Shown here: positions 36,071-44,508 of the stretch, one piece after another | Layout of the letters: each line of letters starts with the position of its first letter | How positions within the stretch are numbered: the stretch's first letter is position 1 | DNA from: GCA-2725625 sp964574215 | GTDB lineage: Bacteria; Pseudomonadota; Alphaproteobacteria; Rhodospirillales; UBA2165 | Length of the DNA: 64,000 nt | NCBI GenBank assembly: GCA_964574215.1 | Contig: CAZNLR010000016.1 | Span: forward strand, 32,203 to 96,202 | Direction of reading: 5' to 3' | Notes under the pieces: model-generated | The model's database searches: none | Seen by the model: only the letters and a program-made list of their open reading frames with translations | What the model was told of the DNA's origin: nothing | Made by a program: the position numbers and the translations under genes

Positions 36071-36799
36071 ATGTACGGCACAAAAGGTAAAATTGGCGTT
36101 ATTGTTCCGTCACTGAATAATACCGTTGAACCGGAGTTTAACCGTATGGCGCCGCCGGGAGTCGCCATCTATGCGACTCGTTTGAGACTTGAACAAGGCG
36201 TTCCCGATGACCTTCGCGCCATGGCGGACCTTGCCGAACAGGCGGGAGAATTGTTACTGCATGCCGAGGTGAACGCCATCGCCTATTGCTGCACCACCGG
36301 TAGTCTGATCGATGGTGTTGAATGGGATCAATCCCTCGCCTCCCGAATTCACGAGACAACCAATTTGCCCGTGGTGACCACGGCGGCTTCGGTTATTGCG
36401 GCGATAAAGGCGTTGGGTTTGCAATCGGTCTCGGTCGCTACGCCCTACATCGACGAAGTCAATGAAATTGAACGCCAATACATTGAGGCGCACGGTATTT
36501 CAGTCACCAATATCGAAGGCTTGCAATTCACCCGCGGCGCGGAGTTGCACAGTCTTGATCCCAAAGCCGCACGGGCGTTCTGCCTTTCAGTAATGGATGA
36601 TCGATCAGACGGGCTTTTCATTTCCTGCACCGATTACGCCGCCATAGATTTCGTCGAAGATTTGGAAGGTGAATTTGGCAAGCCGGTTATAACCAGCAAC
36701 ACCGCGACCCTGTGGAACGTTCTGCGGCTACTCGGCGATGACCGTCCCATTAACGGGTTTGGCAAACTATCGGCCGGCAACCGAACAAATCAGCTTTAA
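36071..36799 (+). CDS. Maleate isomerase / arylmalonate decarboxylase family protein (Asp/Glu racemase fold)
   Basis: A 242-residue enzyme of the aspartate/glutamate racemase superfamily. The N-terminal IGVIVPSLNNTVEPEF is typical of maleate cis-trans isomerase and arylmalonate decarboxylase. Both catalytic cysteines are present: C74 (YCCTTGS) and C186 (ISCTDYA). Two cysteines favour isomerase-type chemistry over arylmalonate decarboxylase, which needs only one. It is the last gene of the plus-strand operon and would turn a cis-diacid into a trans one such as fumarate. It converges on ureG with six bases between stop codons. Confidence 0.82.
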   Translation: MYGTKGKIGVIVPSLNNTVEPEFNRMAPPGVAIYATRLRLEQGVPDDLRAMADLAEQAGELLLHAEVNAIAYCCTTGSLIDGVEWDQSLASRIHETTNLPVVTTAASVIAAIKALGLQSVSVATPYIDEVNEIERQYIEAHGISVTNIEGLQFTRGAELHSLDPKAARAFCLSVMDDRSDGLFISCTDYAAIDFVEDLEGEFGKPVITSNTATLWNVLRLLGDDRPINGFGKLSAGNRTNQL

Positions 36800-36805
36800 A
36801 ACGGC

Positions 36806-37420
36806 TTACAACCCACCCGTCTCAATGACGAATTCGATGATATCAGGCAAACCGTCATTCTCTTTCAGATTGGTGAAATAGAAAGGTTTGTCGCCGCGCA
36901 TTTTTTTGGCGTCCCGGTCCATGACGCCGAGATCGGCGCCGACCAGGGGAGCGAGGTCGGTTTTGTTGATCACCAGCAAATCCGACCGGGTAATGCCGGG
37001 TCCGCCCTTACGGGGAATTTTATCACCCGCCGAGACATCGATCACATAGATGGTAATGTCGGCAAGTTCGGGTGAAAATGTCGCCGCCAGATTGTCGCCG
37101 CCGCTTTCGATGAAAACCACATCCAGTCCCGGAAATTCCTTGTTGAGCTCGGCCACCGCCGCCAAATTCATGGAGGCGTCCTCGCGGATTGCCGTGTGGG
37201 GACAACCACCGGTCTCCACGCCCTTGATGCGTTCGGGCGCCAGCGCGCCGGAGCGGGTCAGGAACTCGGCGTCTTCCCGAGTATAGATGTCATTGGTAAT
37301 GGCGGCGATGTTATAGTCGTCGCGCATGGCCTTGCAAAGCCGGTCCAGGAGCGCCGTCTTGCCGGTACCGACCGGCCCGCCGATGCCGACACGTAGAGCA
37401 TTACTGTTGGCCGAATTCAT
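36806..37420 (-). CDS. ureG: Urease accessory GTPase
   Basis: A 204-residue GTPase that powers nickel insertion into urease. The P-loop GIGGPVGTGKTALL, the ETGGCPHTAIRED nickel/dimer motif with its Cys-Pro-His, and the VINKTDLAP guanine-binding motif are intact. The ATG at 37420 overlaps the ureF stop as ATGA, so it is translationally coupled. It is the last gene of the urea regulon. Confidence 0.97.
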   Translation of the reverse strand: MNSANSNALRVGIGGPVGTGKTALLDRLCKAMRDDYNIAAITNDIYTREDAEFLTRSGALAPERIKGVETGGCPHTAIREDASMNLAAVAELNKEFPGLDVVFIESGGDNLAATFSPELADITIYVIDVSAGDKIPRKGGPGITRSDLLVINKTDLAPLVGADLGVMDRDAKKMRGDKPFYFTNLKENDGLPDIIEFVIETGGL

Positions 37421-38121
37421 GATCTGAATAGCCTCGTATACTGGGTTTCGTGGCTCATCGACGTCCAATCCACCAACGGCGCGGCGGTGCCGATATCTTC
37501 CAAACTCCGGCTCATGGCAGCGTCCACGGACCGCTGCACGACCGGCTTCAAACTTTCAATGGCCCGCTGACCGGCGATCTGGCCCAGCGGCACCAGGCGT
37601 ACACCTGCCGATACCATATTGGCGACAAACCCATTGGTATAGGCCAGCAACGACGGGCGTTGCGGTATCTCTGCGGCGGCAGCCACGGCGGCAACGGCGA
37701 CCGCATAGGTTAAGGGACGATCGAACCGGACCAGTATGTCGATCAACCGATCCAGCGCGTCCATCCGTGAGGTCTGGCGGACGGTATCGATAAAGGCCTC
37801 CCCTTGCGCCGTCCCTTCGAGAGCCTGTTCAGCCGTGCTGCGCATGGCGTCCGCCCGTTCGACGATTTCGTAGAAGGCCCTATCATCCTTGTCCGTCACT
37901 GCCTGCCAGGCTTTGACGAACAGCACGCCGTCAACCTTGCCCGCCCCATAAGTCACAATGCCGTCGATCCAATTCACCAGGGAGGTTTCGTCCGTCACCC
38001 TTTCGTCCTCGACGGCAAACTCGATCCCGTGGGAGTAAACGTATCCGCCCACCGGGAAGGACGGTGACAACCAGGTCATCAGTTGCAACAAGGCCGTGTC
38101 GGACAAAGGATTAGTGTTCAT
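37417..38121 (-). CDS. ureF: Urease accessory protein UreF
   Basis: A 234-residue helical protein that joins UreD and UreG in the activation complex. The family pattern LLQLMTWLSPSFPVGGYVYSHGIE is at the N-terminus, and the VRLVPLGQIAGQRAI segment near the end is typical. The start at 38121 is chosen over much longer in-frame extensions because it begins the conserved domain and overlaps the ureE end by 11 bases. Confidence 0.95.
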   Translation of the reverse strand: MNTNPLSDTALLQLMTWLSPSFPVGGYVYSHGIEFAVEDERVTDETSLVNWIDGIVTYGAGKVDGVLFVKAWQAVTDKDDRAFYEIVERADAMRSTAEQALEGTAQGEAFIDTVRQTSRMDALDRLIDILVRFDRPLTYAVAVAAVAAAAEIPQRPSLLAYTNGFVANMVSAGVRLVPLGQIAGQRAIESLKPVVQRSVDAAMSRSLEDIGTAAPLVDWTSMSHETQYTRLFRS

Positions 38122-38569
38122 GGGCGTGATTGCCTCCGTCGTAGGCACCGTGTTCCGGTGAAAAAGGCGCTTGTTTCCGTTCTGTTTCGGCGCCCAACCC
38201 CTGGACCATATGGTCGAGGACATGGTCGTAGGCAATCCTGAGCGCGCCGTCGCCCAGCACCTGGACAGGTGTGTGGCGGTTGCCGATATGCCAGGCGATG
38301 CGCGCCGTCTCCGCCGAAGTTGGACAGTGGATATCGAGAACATCCTCTGCCGCCGCCTTCACCAGAATCACATCACCGTCCTCCAGCTTTAAACCGTCGC
38401 CGTCTGACAAATGGGTGGCTTCTGCCAGGTCCAGTAAAAACGGCTCTCCGTCATCCGCCGACATCTTGATCCGCCGCCGGTGGCGGTCGTCATAGGTCAG
38501 CGTAATGGTTGAAATGCAGCTGATATCGGCACATTCATTCGCCGGGATTATGTCGGTCGCACGTTTCAT
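38111..38569 (-). CDS. ureE: Urease nickel chaperone UreE
   Basis: A 152-residue metallochaperone. The N-terminal domain (TLTYDDRHRRRIKM, LDLAEATHL) and the C-terminal metal-binding domain (ARIAWHIGNRHTPVQVLGD, then DHMVQGLGAE) follow the UreE pattern. The tail GGNHAHEH is a short histidine-rich nickel-binding end, less extended than in Klebsiella. It delivers nickel to the UreG complex. Confidence 0.95.
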   Translation of the reverse strand: MKRATDIIPANECADISCISTITLTYDDRHRRRIKMSADDGEPFLLDLAEATHLSDGDGLKLEDGDVILVKAAAEDVLDIHCPTSAETARIAWHIGNRHTPVQVLGDGALRIAYDHVLDHMVQGLGAETERKQAPFSPEHGAYDGGNHAHEH

Positions 38570-38609
38570 AATCAGAACAAGAAATACCCCTTAAAATAAA
38601 AAATATCCC

Positions 38610-40319
38610 TCAGAACAAAAAATACCTTTGGGCCATGGCGAGCTCTTCCGCCGGTTCGCAAATCAGCAATTCGCCGTCGGCACGGACTTCATAGGTTTCG
38701 GGATCGACTTCCATGGTGGGCATGTAATCGTTGAGCATCATGGATGTCTTGGTGACACTGCGGGTACCCGATACCGGCAGCAGCGTTTTGTCCACGCCCA
38801 GTTGATCGCCGATATTGGCCGCCATCGCCGCCTCCGAGACAAACGTTACCGCACTCTCGGTCAGCGATTTGCCGAGTGCGCCGAACATGGGCCGGTAATG
38901 CACCGGCTGCGGTGTCGGGATGGACGCGTTGGGGTCTCCCATGGCCGCTCCGGCGATGGTGCCGGATTTCAGGATAATGTCCGGTTTAACGCCGAAAAAC
39001 ATCGGTTTCCACAGGACCAGGTCAGCCAGTTTGCCGACTTCGACAGAGCCCACATGATCGGCGATGCCATGGGTCAGCGCCGGGTTGATGGTGTATTTGG
39101 CGATGTAGCGCTTGACCCGGAAATTGTCGTTGTCGCCTGTTTCATCAGGCAGGGACCCCCGCTGCTTTTTCATTTTATCGGCCGTCTGCCAGGTGCGGAT
39201 GATCACCTCGCCGACCCGCCCCATGGCCTGGCTGTCCGAGGCAATCATCGAAAAGGCACCCAAATCATGGAGAATATCCTCGGCGGCGATGGTTTCCCGG
39301 CGAATGCGGCTTTCGGCGAAGGCGACGTCTTCCGGGATTTTTGCGTCCAAATGGTGGCAGACCATCAGCATGTCGAGATGCTCATCCACCGTGTTGACCG
39401 TAAATGGCCGGGTCGGGTTGGTCGACGACGGCAGCACATTGGCTTCGCCGCAGACCTTAATGATATCCGGCGCGTGTCCGCCGCCGGCGCCTTCGGTGTG
39501 GAAGGCGTGGATGGTGCGGTTCTTGAACGCGCCGATGGTGTTTTCGACAAAGCCGGATTCATTGAGGGTATCCGTATGGATCGCCACCTGGACGTCCATT
39601 TCCTCGGCAACGCCGAGACAGGTGTCGATGGCCGACGGAGTGGTCCCCCAATCCTCGTGCAGTTTGAGGCCGCAGGCCCCGGCAGCCACCTGCGCCTTGA
39701 GCTCTTCCGGCTGCGACGCATTGCCCTTGCCGAAGAAGCCGAGATTCATGGGCAGGCCGTCCGCCGCCTGAATCATCCGCCCGATGTGCCAGGCGCCGGG
39801 TGTACAGGTGGTGGCATTGGTGCCTTCCGCCGGGCCGGTGCCGCCGCCCAGCATGGTGGTGACGCCCGAATAGAGCGCGTCGTCGATTTGCTGCGGACTG
39901 ATCCAATGGATATGGGCGTCGATGCCGCCGGCGGTCAGGATACGGCCCTCGCCGGCAATCGCCTCGGTGCCGGGTCCGACAATGATATCGACATTTGCCT
40001 GAACATCAGGGTTTCCTGCCTTGCCGACGCCGGCGATCTTACCATCCTTAAGACCCACATCGGCTTTGAAAATGCCGGTATAGTCGACAATCAGCGCATT
40101 GGTGATCACCGTATCGACGGCACCGTCGTCGCGGCTGACCTGGGATTGCCCCATGCCGTCGCGGATCACCTTACCGCCACCGAACTTTACCTCCTCGCCG
40201 TAAGTGGTTTTGTCGTCCTCCACCTCAATGAACAGATCGGTATCGGCGAGCCGCACCTTGTCGCCCACGGTGGGGCCGAACATGGCGGCATAGGCTGAAC
40301 GTTCAATTTCGTATGCCAT
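38610..40319 (-). CDS. ureC: Urease alpha (catalytic) subunit
   Basis: A 569-residue di-nickel amidohydrolase that splits urea into ammonia and carbamate. Key features are intact: DAHIHWISPQ, the lysine to be carbamylated in GLKLHEDWG, HTDTLNESGF, HTEGAGGGHAPD, the flap cysteine-histidine in MVCHHLD and the aspartate in SMIASDSQAMGR. Length equals the usual value. A long antisense reading frame covers the gene but is a codon-bias shadow. Confidence 0.98.
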   Translation of the reverse strand: MAYEIERSAYAAMFGPTVGDKVRLADTDLFIEVEDDKTTYGEEVKFGGGKVIRDGMGQSQVSRDDGAVDTVITNALIVDYTGIFKADVGLKDGKIAGVGKAGNPDVQANVDIIVGPGTEAIAGEGRILTAGGIDAHIHWISPQQIDDALYSGVTTMLGGGTGPAEGTNATTCTPGAWHIGRMIQAADGLPMNLGFFGKGNASQPEELKAQVAAGACGLKLHEDWGTTPSAIDTCLGVAEEMDVQVAIHTDTLNESGFVENTIGAFKNRTIHAFHTEGAGGGHAPDIIKVCGEANVLPSSTNPTRPFTVNTVDEHLDMLMVCHHLDAKIPEDVAFAESRIRRETIAAEDILHDLGAFSMIASDSQAMGRVGEVIIRTWQTADKMKKQRGSLPDETGDNDNFRVKRYIAKYTINPALTHGIADHVGSVEVGKLADLVLWKPMFFGVKPDIILKSGTIAGAAMGDPNASIPTPQPVHYRPMFGALGKSLTESAVTFVSEAAMAANIGDQLGVDKTLLPVSGTRSVTKTSMMLNDYMPTMEVDPETYEVRADGELLICEPAEELAMAQRYFLF

Positions 40320-40322
40320 GAT

Positions 40323-40646
40323 CTAGCCCTTCCCAGAATTCTCAAGTGGCCCGTGAACTTTAGCGTTGAAACCGAAGACCTCGCGCTTGCCCTGATATGC
40401 CACCAGCGAGACCTCGCGGGTTTGGCCGGGCTCGAACCTGACGGCGGTGCCCGCCGGAATGTCCAGGCGGCAGCCCTTGGTGGCGTCGCGGTCGAATTCC
40501 AACGCAACATTGGTTTCAAAAAAATGGTAGTGGGAGCCGACCTGAACGGGCCGGTCGCCGGTATTGACGACTTTGATGGTGACAACGTCCCTGCTCTCGT
40601 TGAGGGTTAGCGATCCGTCCGCGGTATTGATTTCTCCGGGTATCAT
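40323..40646 (-). CDS. ureB: Urease beta subunit
   Basis: A 107-residue structural subunit: MIPGEINTADGSLTLNE at the start, GDRPVQVGSHYHFFETN in the middle and the RLDIPAGTAVRFEPGQ motif. It is separate from the gamma subunit, as in most bacteria. Three bases separate it from ureC. Confidence 0.97.
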   Translation of the reverse strand: MIPGEINTADGSLTLNESRDVVTIKVVNTGDRPVQVGSHYHFFETNVALEFDRDATKGCRLDIPAGTAVRFEPGQTREVSLVAYQGKREVFGFNAKVHGPLENSGKG

Positions 40647-40656
40647 GGCCTGCTCC

Positions 40657-40959
40657 TCATCGTATGGGATTGTGGACGGTAACCAGCTTGGTGCCGTCGG
40701 GAAATGTCGCTTCGACCTGGATGTCGTGGATCATCTCGGCAATGCCGTCCATTACCTGATGCCGGCTCAAGACACCGGCGCCGTCGCTCATCAAGTCGGC
40801 AACGCTTTTTCCGTCCCGGGCGCCTTCGACGACGAAATCGCTGATCAAGGCAATGGCCTCTGGGTAGTTAAGCTTTACGCCCCGTGACAATCGCTTGCGG
40901 GCGACCTCGGCGGCCATGGCCACCAGCAATTTATCTTTTTCTCTCGGTGTCAGATTCAC
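40657..40959 (-). CDS. ureA: Urease gamma subunit
   Basis: A 100-residue subunit beginning NLTPREKDKLLVAMAAEVARK after a GTG start, with LNYPEAIALISDFVVEGARDG and the terminal VHNPIR. The GTG at 40959 is supported by the AGGGAGG ribosome binding site 9 bases upstream and by the exact family length; a longer in-frame reading starting further upstream has no urease similarity. Confidence 0.97.
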   Translation of the reverse strand: MNLTPREKDKLLVAMAAEVARKRLSRGVKLNYPEAIALISDFVVEGARDGKSVADLMSDGAGVLSRHQVMDGIAEMIHDIQVEATFPDGTKLVTVHNPIR

Positions 40960-40985
40960 GTTCTTAACCCTCCCTATACATGCTC

Positions 40986-41840
40986 CTAGACGTGCCAGAG
41001 GCGCGGCAACGAGTCCGGCAGCGCCGCTACTTGACTGCGGAATTGTTGCCAGAAATTCCCAAAAAATGTGCGCAACTCGTAGGCGTCCCGGCCCAACCAG
41101 CGCATGATCAGAATGCCGTTGACCAACGTCGCACCCGTCAACGTGTCTGTCGATCGAGCCAGCAGACGCCGGGCTCTTTCCAATTGGTCGCCGGCGTCGG
41201 GACCGGCATAAACGGCGGTGGCCATGGCGACGGCGCCGTCGAAACAGGCGCGATGATCCAGATTGCCGGAAATATCGCCCTCCAAGTGCAGGGCGTCCGC
41301 CCATATGAGGCGGTCATCGAGACATACATCCCAGGCATCGTGAACGAGCCCATGGGTAATTGTCTCCCCGCTGCCGATGCGGCCGAAGACGACGATCTCC
41401 CCAGCGAGAACTTGCCCATTGGCCTCAACATTCAATGACGTCTTCCGCCTTAGCCGGGCGCCGTCAAACAGAATGGTCTCCTGTGGCAGGTATTCCAGCC
41501 AGCTTTCAGGACCGACTTTCAGTTTCACATCGATCTTCGAATCATCTCCGGCAGACCGATATATTTTTTCCGCCGCCTGCGAGGTCACCAGCGCCCTGGC
41601 GCCTTCACCAGTGGCGGCTTCTATGGCAATCAAATCGCCACCGACCAGTCCACCGGAAGTGGTTACCACGACAGCCTGGGGCAATTCGTTTTTCGGCGAT
41701 TCCGGAAATAGGACGCGAACCGGATCCCGTTGATACAGATCGGCCAGCCGCGTTTCGTTTTCACTTACGGCGAAGCCAACCCGGGCTTTGCCATCAACAG
41801 AAATTCCAATGTTGTCAGACGGTAAGGTAGCGGCGTACAT
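40986..41840 (-). CDS. ureD: Urease accessory protein UreD (UreH)
   Basis: A 284-residue scaffold protein that binds the urease apoenzyme and conducts nickel. The segment VVVTTSGGLVGGDLIAIE followed by TSQAAEKIYRS is diagnostic. The ATG at 41840 lies within the last bases of urtE (26-base overlap) and starts the conserved part of the protein; earlier in-frame starts would run deep into urtE. This overlap ties urease maturation to urea transport on one message. Confidence 0.93.
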   Translation of the reverse strand: MYAATLPSDNIGISVDGKARVGFAVSENETRLADLYQRDPVRVLFPESPKNELPQAVVVTTSGGLVGGDLIAIEAATGEGARALVTSQAAEKIYRSAGDDSKIDVKLKVGPESWLEYLPQETILFDGARLRRKTSLNVEANGQVLAGEIVVFGRIGSGETITHGLVHDAWDVCLDDRLIWADALHLEGDISGNLDHRACFDGAVAMATAVYAGPDAGDQLERARRLLARSTDTLTGATLVNGILIMRWLGRDAYELRTFFGNFWQQFRSQVAALPDSLPRLWHV

Positions 41841-42510
41841 CTTCCTCGACCATGTCTTCCCCGGTGCCGCTGAGCACAACTTCTCCGCGGTCCATAACAG
41901 CGTAGTCATCAGCGAGGTCGCGGGCAAACTCGAAATACTGTTCAACCAGCAAAATCGCCATTTCGCCGCGATTGGCCAGGTAGCGGATGACCCGTTCGAT
42001 ATCCTTGATGATCGAAGGCTGAATACCTTCGGTCGGCTCATCCAGCACCAACAGCCGGGGCCTGGTCACCAAAGCGCGGGCGATGGCAAGCTGCTGCTGC
42101 TGGCCGCCGGAAAGGTCGCCGCCCCTACGGCCCAGCATATCCTTCAGAACCGGGAACAGATCGAAAATGTCGTCGGGGATGTGGCGTAGCGCCCGGGGGA
42201 TGGCGGCATACCCCGTTTGCAGGTTTTCCTGAACCGACAAAAGGGGAAAAATTTCGCGGCCCTGCGGTACATAGGCGATACCCCGTGACGCCCGTTCATG
42301 GGGCGCCATGGCGGAGATATCCTCATCTTCCCACATCACCGCGCCGGACTTGATCGGCTGATGACCGGCAATGGCTTTGAGCAAGCTTGTCTTACCCACA
42401 CCGTTGCGGCCGAGCACGCAGGTCACTTTGCCTTTTTCGGCCTCCACGTTAACCGAACGTAGGGCCTGGCTGGCGCCGTAGAATAGATCGATCTCTTTTA
42501 CGTCTAACAT
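41815..42510 (-). CDS. urtE: Urea ABC transporter ATP-binding protein UrtE
   Basis: A 231-residue LivF-type ATPase: Walker A GRNGVGKTSLL, signature DLSGGQQQQLAIARAL and Walker B LLVLDEPTEGIQP. Of the two ATPases of the Urt system this is the shorter. An AGGAGG ribosome binding site precedes the ATG. Its place directly next to ureD makes urea, rather than branched-chain amino acids, the substrate. Confidence 0.95.
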   Translation of the reverse strand: MLDVKEIDLFYGASQALRSVNVEAEKGKVTCVLGRNGVGKTSLLKAIAGHQPIKSGAVMWEDEDISAMAPHERASRGIAYVPQGREIFPLLSVQENLQTGYAAIPRALRHIPDDIFDLFPVLKDMLGRRGGDLSGGQQQQLAIARALVTRPRLLVLDEPTEGIQPSIIKDIERVIRYLANRGEMAILLVEQYFEFARDLADDYAVMDRGEVVLSGTGEDMVEEDVRRYLTV

Positions 42511-42528
42511 CTTCGATCCTCCTCTCGA

Positions 42529-43308
42529 TCAACGGCCCAGATAAACTTCAATGACTTGTTCATCGTTCTGAACTTTTTCGAGCGACCCCTCGGCCAGCAC
42601 CGCGCCTTCATGCAGAACCGTCACCCGGCTTTCCAGGGACCGTACGAACTCCATGTCATGCTCGACCACGACCACCGAATGATCGCCGGCAATGCGTTTC
42701 AAAAGAACGGCGGTTTGCTCGGTTTCGGCGTCGGTCATGCCCGCCGCCGGTTCGTCGACCAGCAGCAAATCCGGCTCCTGCATCAGGAGCATGCCGATCT
42801 CGAGCCATTGTTTCTGACCATGAGACAGCGCGCCGGCGGTATCATAGCGCACCTCCTGCAAGGCGATAATTTCCAGCACCTCATCGATACGGTCTTTCTG
42901 GCCGCCGGTCAGTCTAAACAGCAGAGATTTGAATACATCCCTGTTGCCGCTCAGTGCCAGTTCGAGATTGTCGAAAACCGATTGGTTTTCGAACACCGTC
43001 GGTTTCTGGAACTTGCGGCCAATACCGAGATTGGCGATCCGCGCCTCATCAAGCCGCGTTAAATCGGTGCCGCCGTTAAATTCAACCATACCTTCATCGG
43101 GTTTGGTTTTGCCGGTTACCACATCCATCATGGTGGTCTTGCCGGCGCCGTTGGGTCCGATGATGGCCCGCAATTCTCCGGCCAGCACATAAAAACTTAA
43201 ACTGTTGAGCGCCTTAAAGCCGTCAAAGCTGACCGACACGCCGTCCAGATAGAGGATGGTGTTCTTTTTATCGTGAGCGACATTGTGGCTGTCCGAAAGC
43301 ATATCCAT
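42529..43308 (-). CDS. urtD: Urea ABC transporter ATP-binding protein UrtD
   Basis: A LivG-type ATPase of 259 residues: Walker A GPNGAGKTTMMDV, signature ALSHGQKQWLEIG (an H in place of the usual G, common in LivG proteins) and Walker B LLLVDEPAAGM. The ATG at 43308 has AAAGG eight bases upstream and lies one base after the urtC stop; a GTG three codons earlier is possible. Confidence 0.94.
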   Translation of the reverse strand: MDMLSDSHNVAHDKKNTILYLDGVSVSFDGFKALNSLSFYVLAGELRAIIGPNGAGKTTMMDVVTGKTKPDEGMVEFNGGTDLTRLDEARIANLGIGRKFQKPTVFENQSVFDNLELALSGNRDVFKSLLFRLTGGQKDRIDEVLEIIALQEVRYDTAGALSHGQKQWLEIGMLLMQEPDLLLVDEPAAGMTDAETEQTAVLLKRIAGDHSVVVVEHDMEFVRSLESRVTVLHEGAVLAEGSLEKVQNDEQVIEVYLGR

Positions 43309-43309
43309 A

Positions 43310-44491
43310 TCACGCACCTTTCAAATTCCGGCGCATGTGCGCGATGACGGCGTTGAAAATTGTTTTGGGTGAGCTGCTGCCGAAGCGATCCGAGGCAAGT
43401 GACGATATCGAGCCGACGATGCCTTTGGGAAAGAAAATCGTCGAGAATATGAACAGACCGCCAAGGGCATAGAGCCAGATTTCCGGGAAAGCACCGGTCA
43501 GGTATGACTTGGCATAGTTAACCAGAACAGCGCCCAATACCGCACCGTAGAGGGTTCCCCTGCCGCCGATGGCCACCCAAATAACGATCTCGATGGAGTT
43601 GGCGGGCGCAAATTCGCTGGGATTGATGATGCCCACCTGAGGCACATAGAGCGCCCCGGCAATACCGGCGAGCATGGCCGAGACGACGAAAACAAATAGC
43701 TGATAGTACTCCACCCGGTAGCCGAGAAATCTCGTCCGGCTTTCGGCATCTCGAATTGCCACCAACACCCGGCCCAACTTGGATGACACGATATACCGGC
43801 ACAGCACATAGCCGAGCGCGACAAAAAGGGCCGACAGGACAAACAAAGTCATGCGCATGCCGTCGGTCTGAAGGTTGAAGCCCAGAATATCTTTAAAATC
43901 GGTCAAACCGTTGTTGCCGCCGAAACCCATATCGTTGCGGAAAAAGGCCAGCAGCAAGGCAAAAGTCATCGCCTGGGTGATAATGGACAGGTAGACGCCC
44001 GACACCCGGGAGCGAAACGCAAACCAGCCGAACAGAAAGGCCAGAGCACCCGGCACCAGTACCACCATCAACATGGCGAAGCCGAAATTGTCGAAGCCGA
44101 ACCAGTACCAAGGGAGCTCCTTCCAGTTGAGGAACACCATGAAGTCCGGCAATTCGGGATGGCCGTAAACCCCTCGGGTGCCGATCTGGCGCATCATATA
44201 CATGCCCATGGCGTAACCGCCGAGAGCAAAAAAGGCGCCGTGGCCCAGGCTCAGAATACCGCAATATCCCCAGATCAGATCGACGCTCAACGCCAGCAGC
44301 GCAAAGGTCAGATACTTGCCGAACAGGCTGACCATGAAGGTGGGTACATGAAAAAAACTTTCCGGTGGCACCAGCATATTGAGGACCGGCACCAGGATGA
44401 TTGCGGCCAGTATAATGCCGAGAAGAATTTTTCCGCCCGTATCGGTCAGCAGGAAAGAAAATCCGGAACGTCTTGGCAGGGGTTGATTCAT
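43310..44491 (-). CDS. urtC: Urea ABC transporter permease UrtC
   Basis: A 393-residue LivM-type membrane protein with about ten helices. The GVYLSIITQAMTFALLLAF and FVVSAMLAGIAGALYVPQVG blocks and the WVAIGGRGTLYGAVLGA loop are typical. Its conserved N-terminal region (DLIWGYCGILSLGHGAFFALGGYAMGMYM) is urea-specific in length. A GGGAGG ribosome binding site precedes the start. Confidence 0.95.
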   Translation of the reverse strand: MNQPLPRRSGFSFLLTDTGGKILLGIILAAIILVPVLNMLVPPESFFHVPTFMVSLFGKYLTFALLALSVDLIWGYCGILSLGHGAFFALGGYAMGMYMMRQIGTRGVYGHPELPDFMVFLNWKELPWYWFGFDNFGFAMLMVVLVPGALAFLFGWFAFRSRVSGVYLSIITQAMTFALLLAFFRNDMGFGGNNGLTDFKDILGFNLQTDGMRMTLFVLSALFVALGYVLCRYIVSSKLGRVLVAIRDAESRTRFLGYRVEYYQLFVFVVSAMLAGIAGALYVPQVGIINPSEFAPANSIEIVIWVAIGGRGTLYGAVLGAVLVNYAKSYLTGAFPEIWLYALGGLFIFSTIFFPKGIVGSISSLASDRFGSSSPKTIFNAVIAHMRRNLKGA

Positions 44492-44508
44492 CGCTCGCCC
44501 TCCCGGCC

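Noticed and set aside
38628..40298. Plus-strand open frame of 556 codons opposite ureC
   Set aside because: Fully antisense to an intact urease alpha subunit; no ribosome binding site and an unnatural composition.
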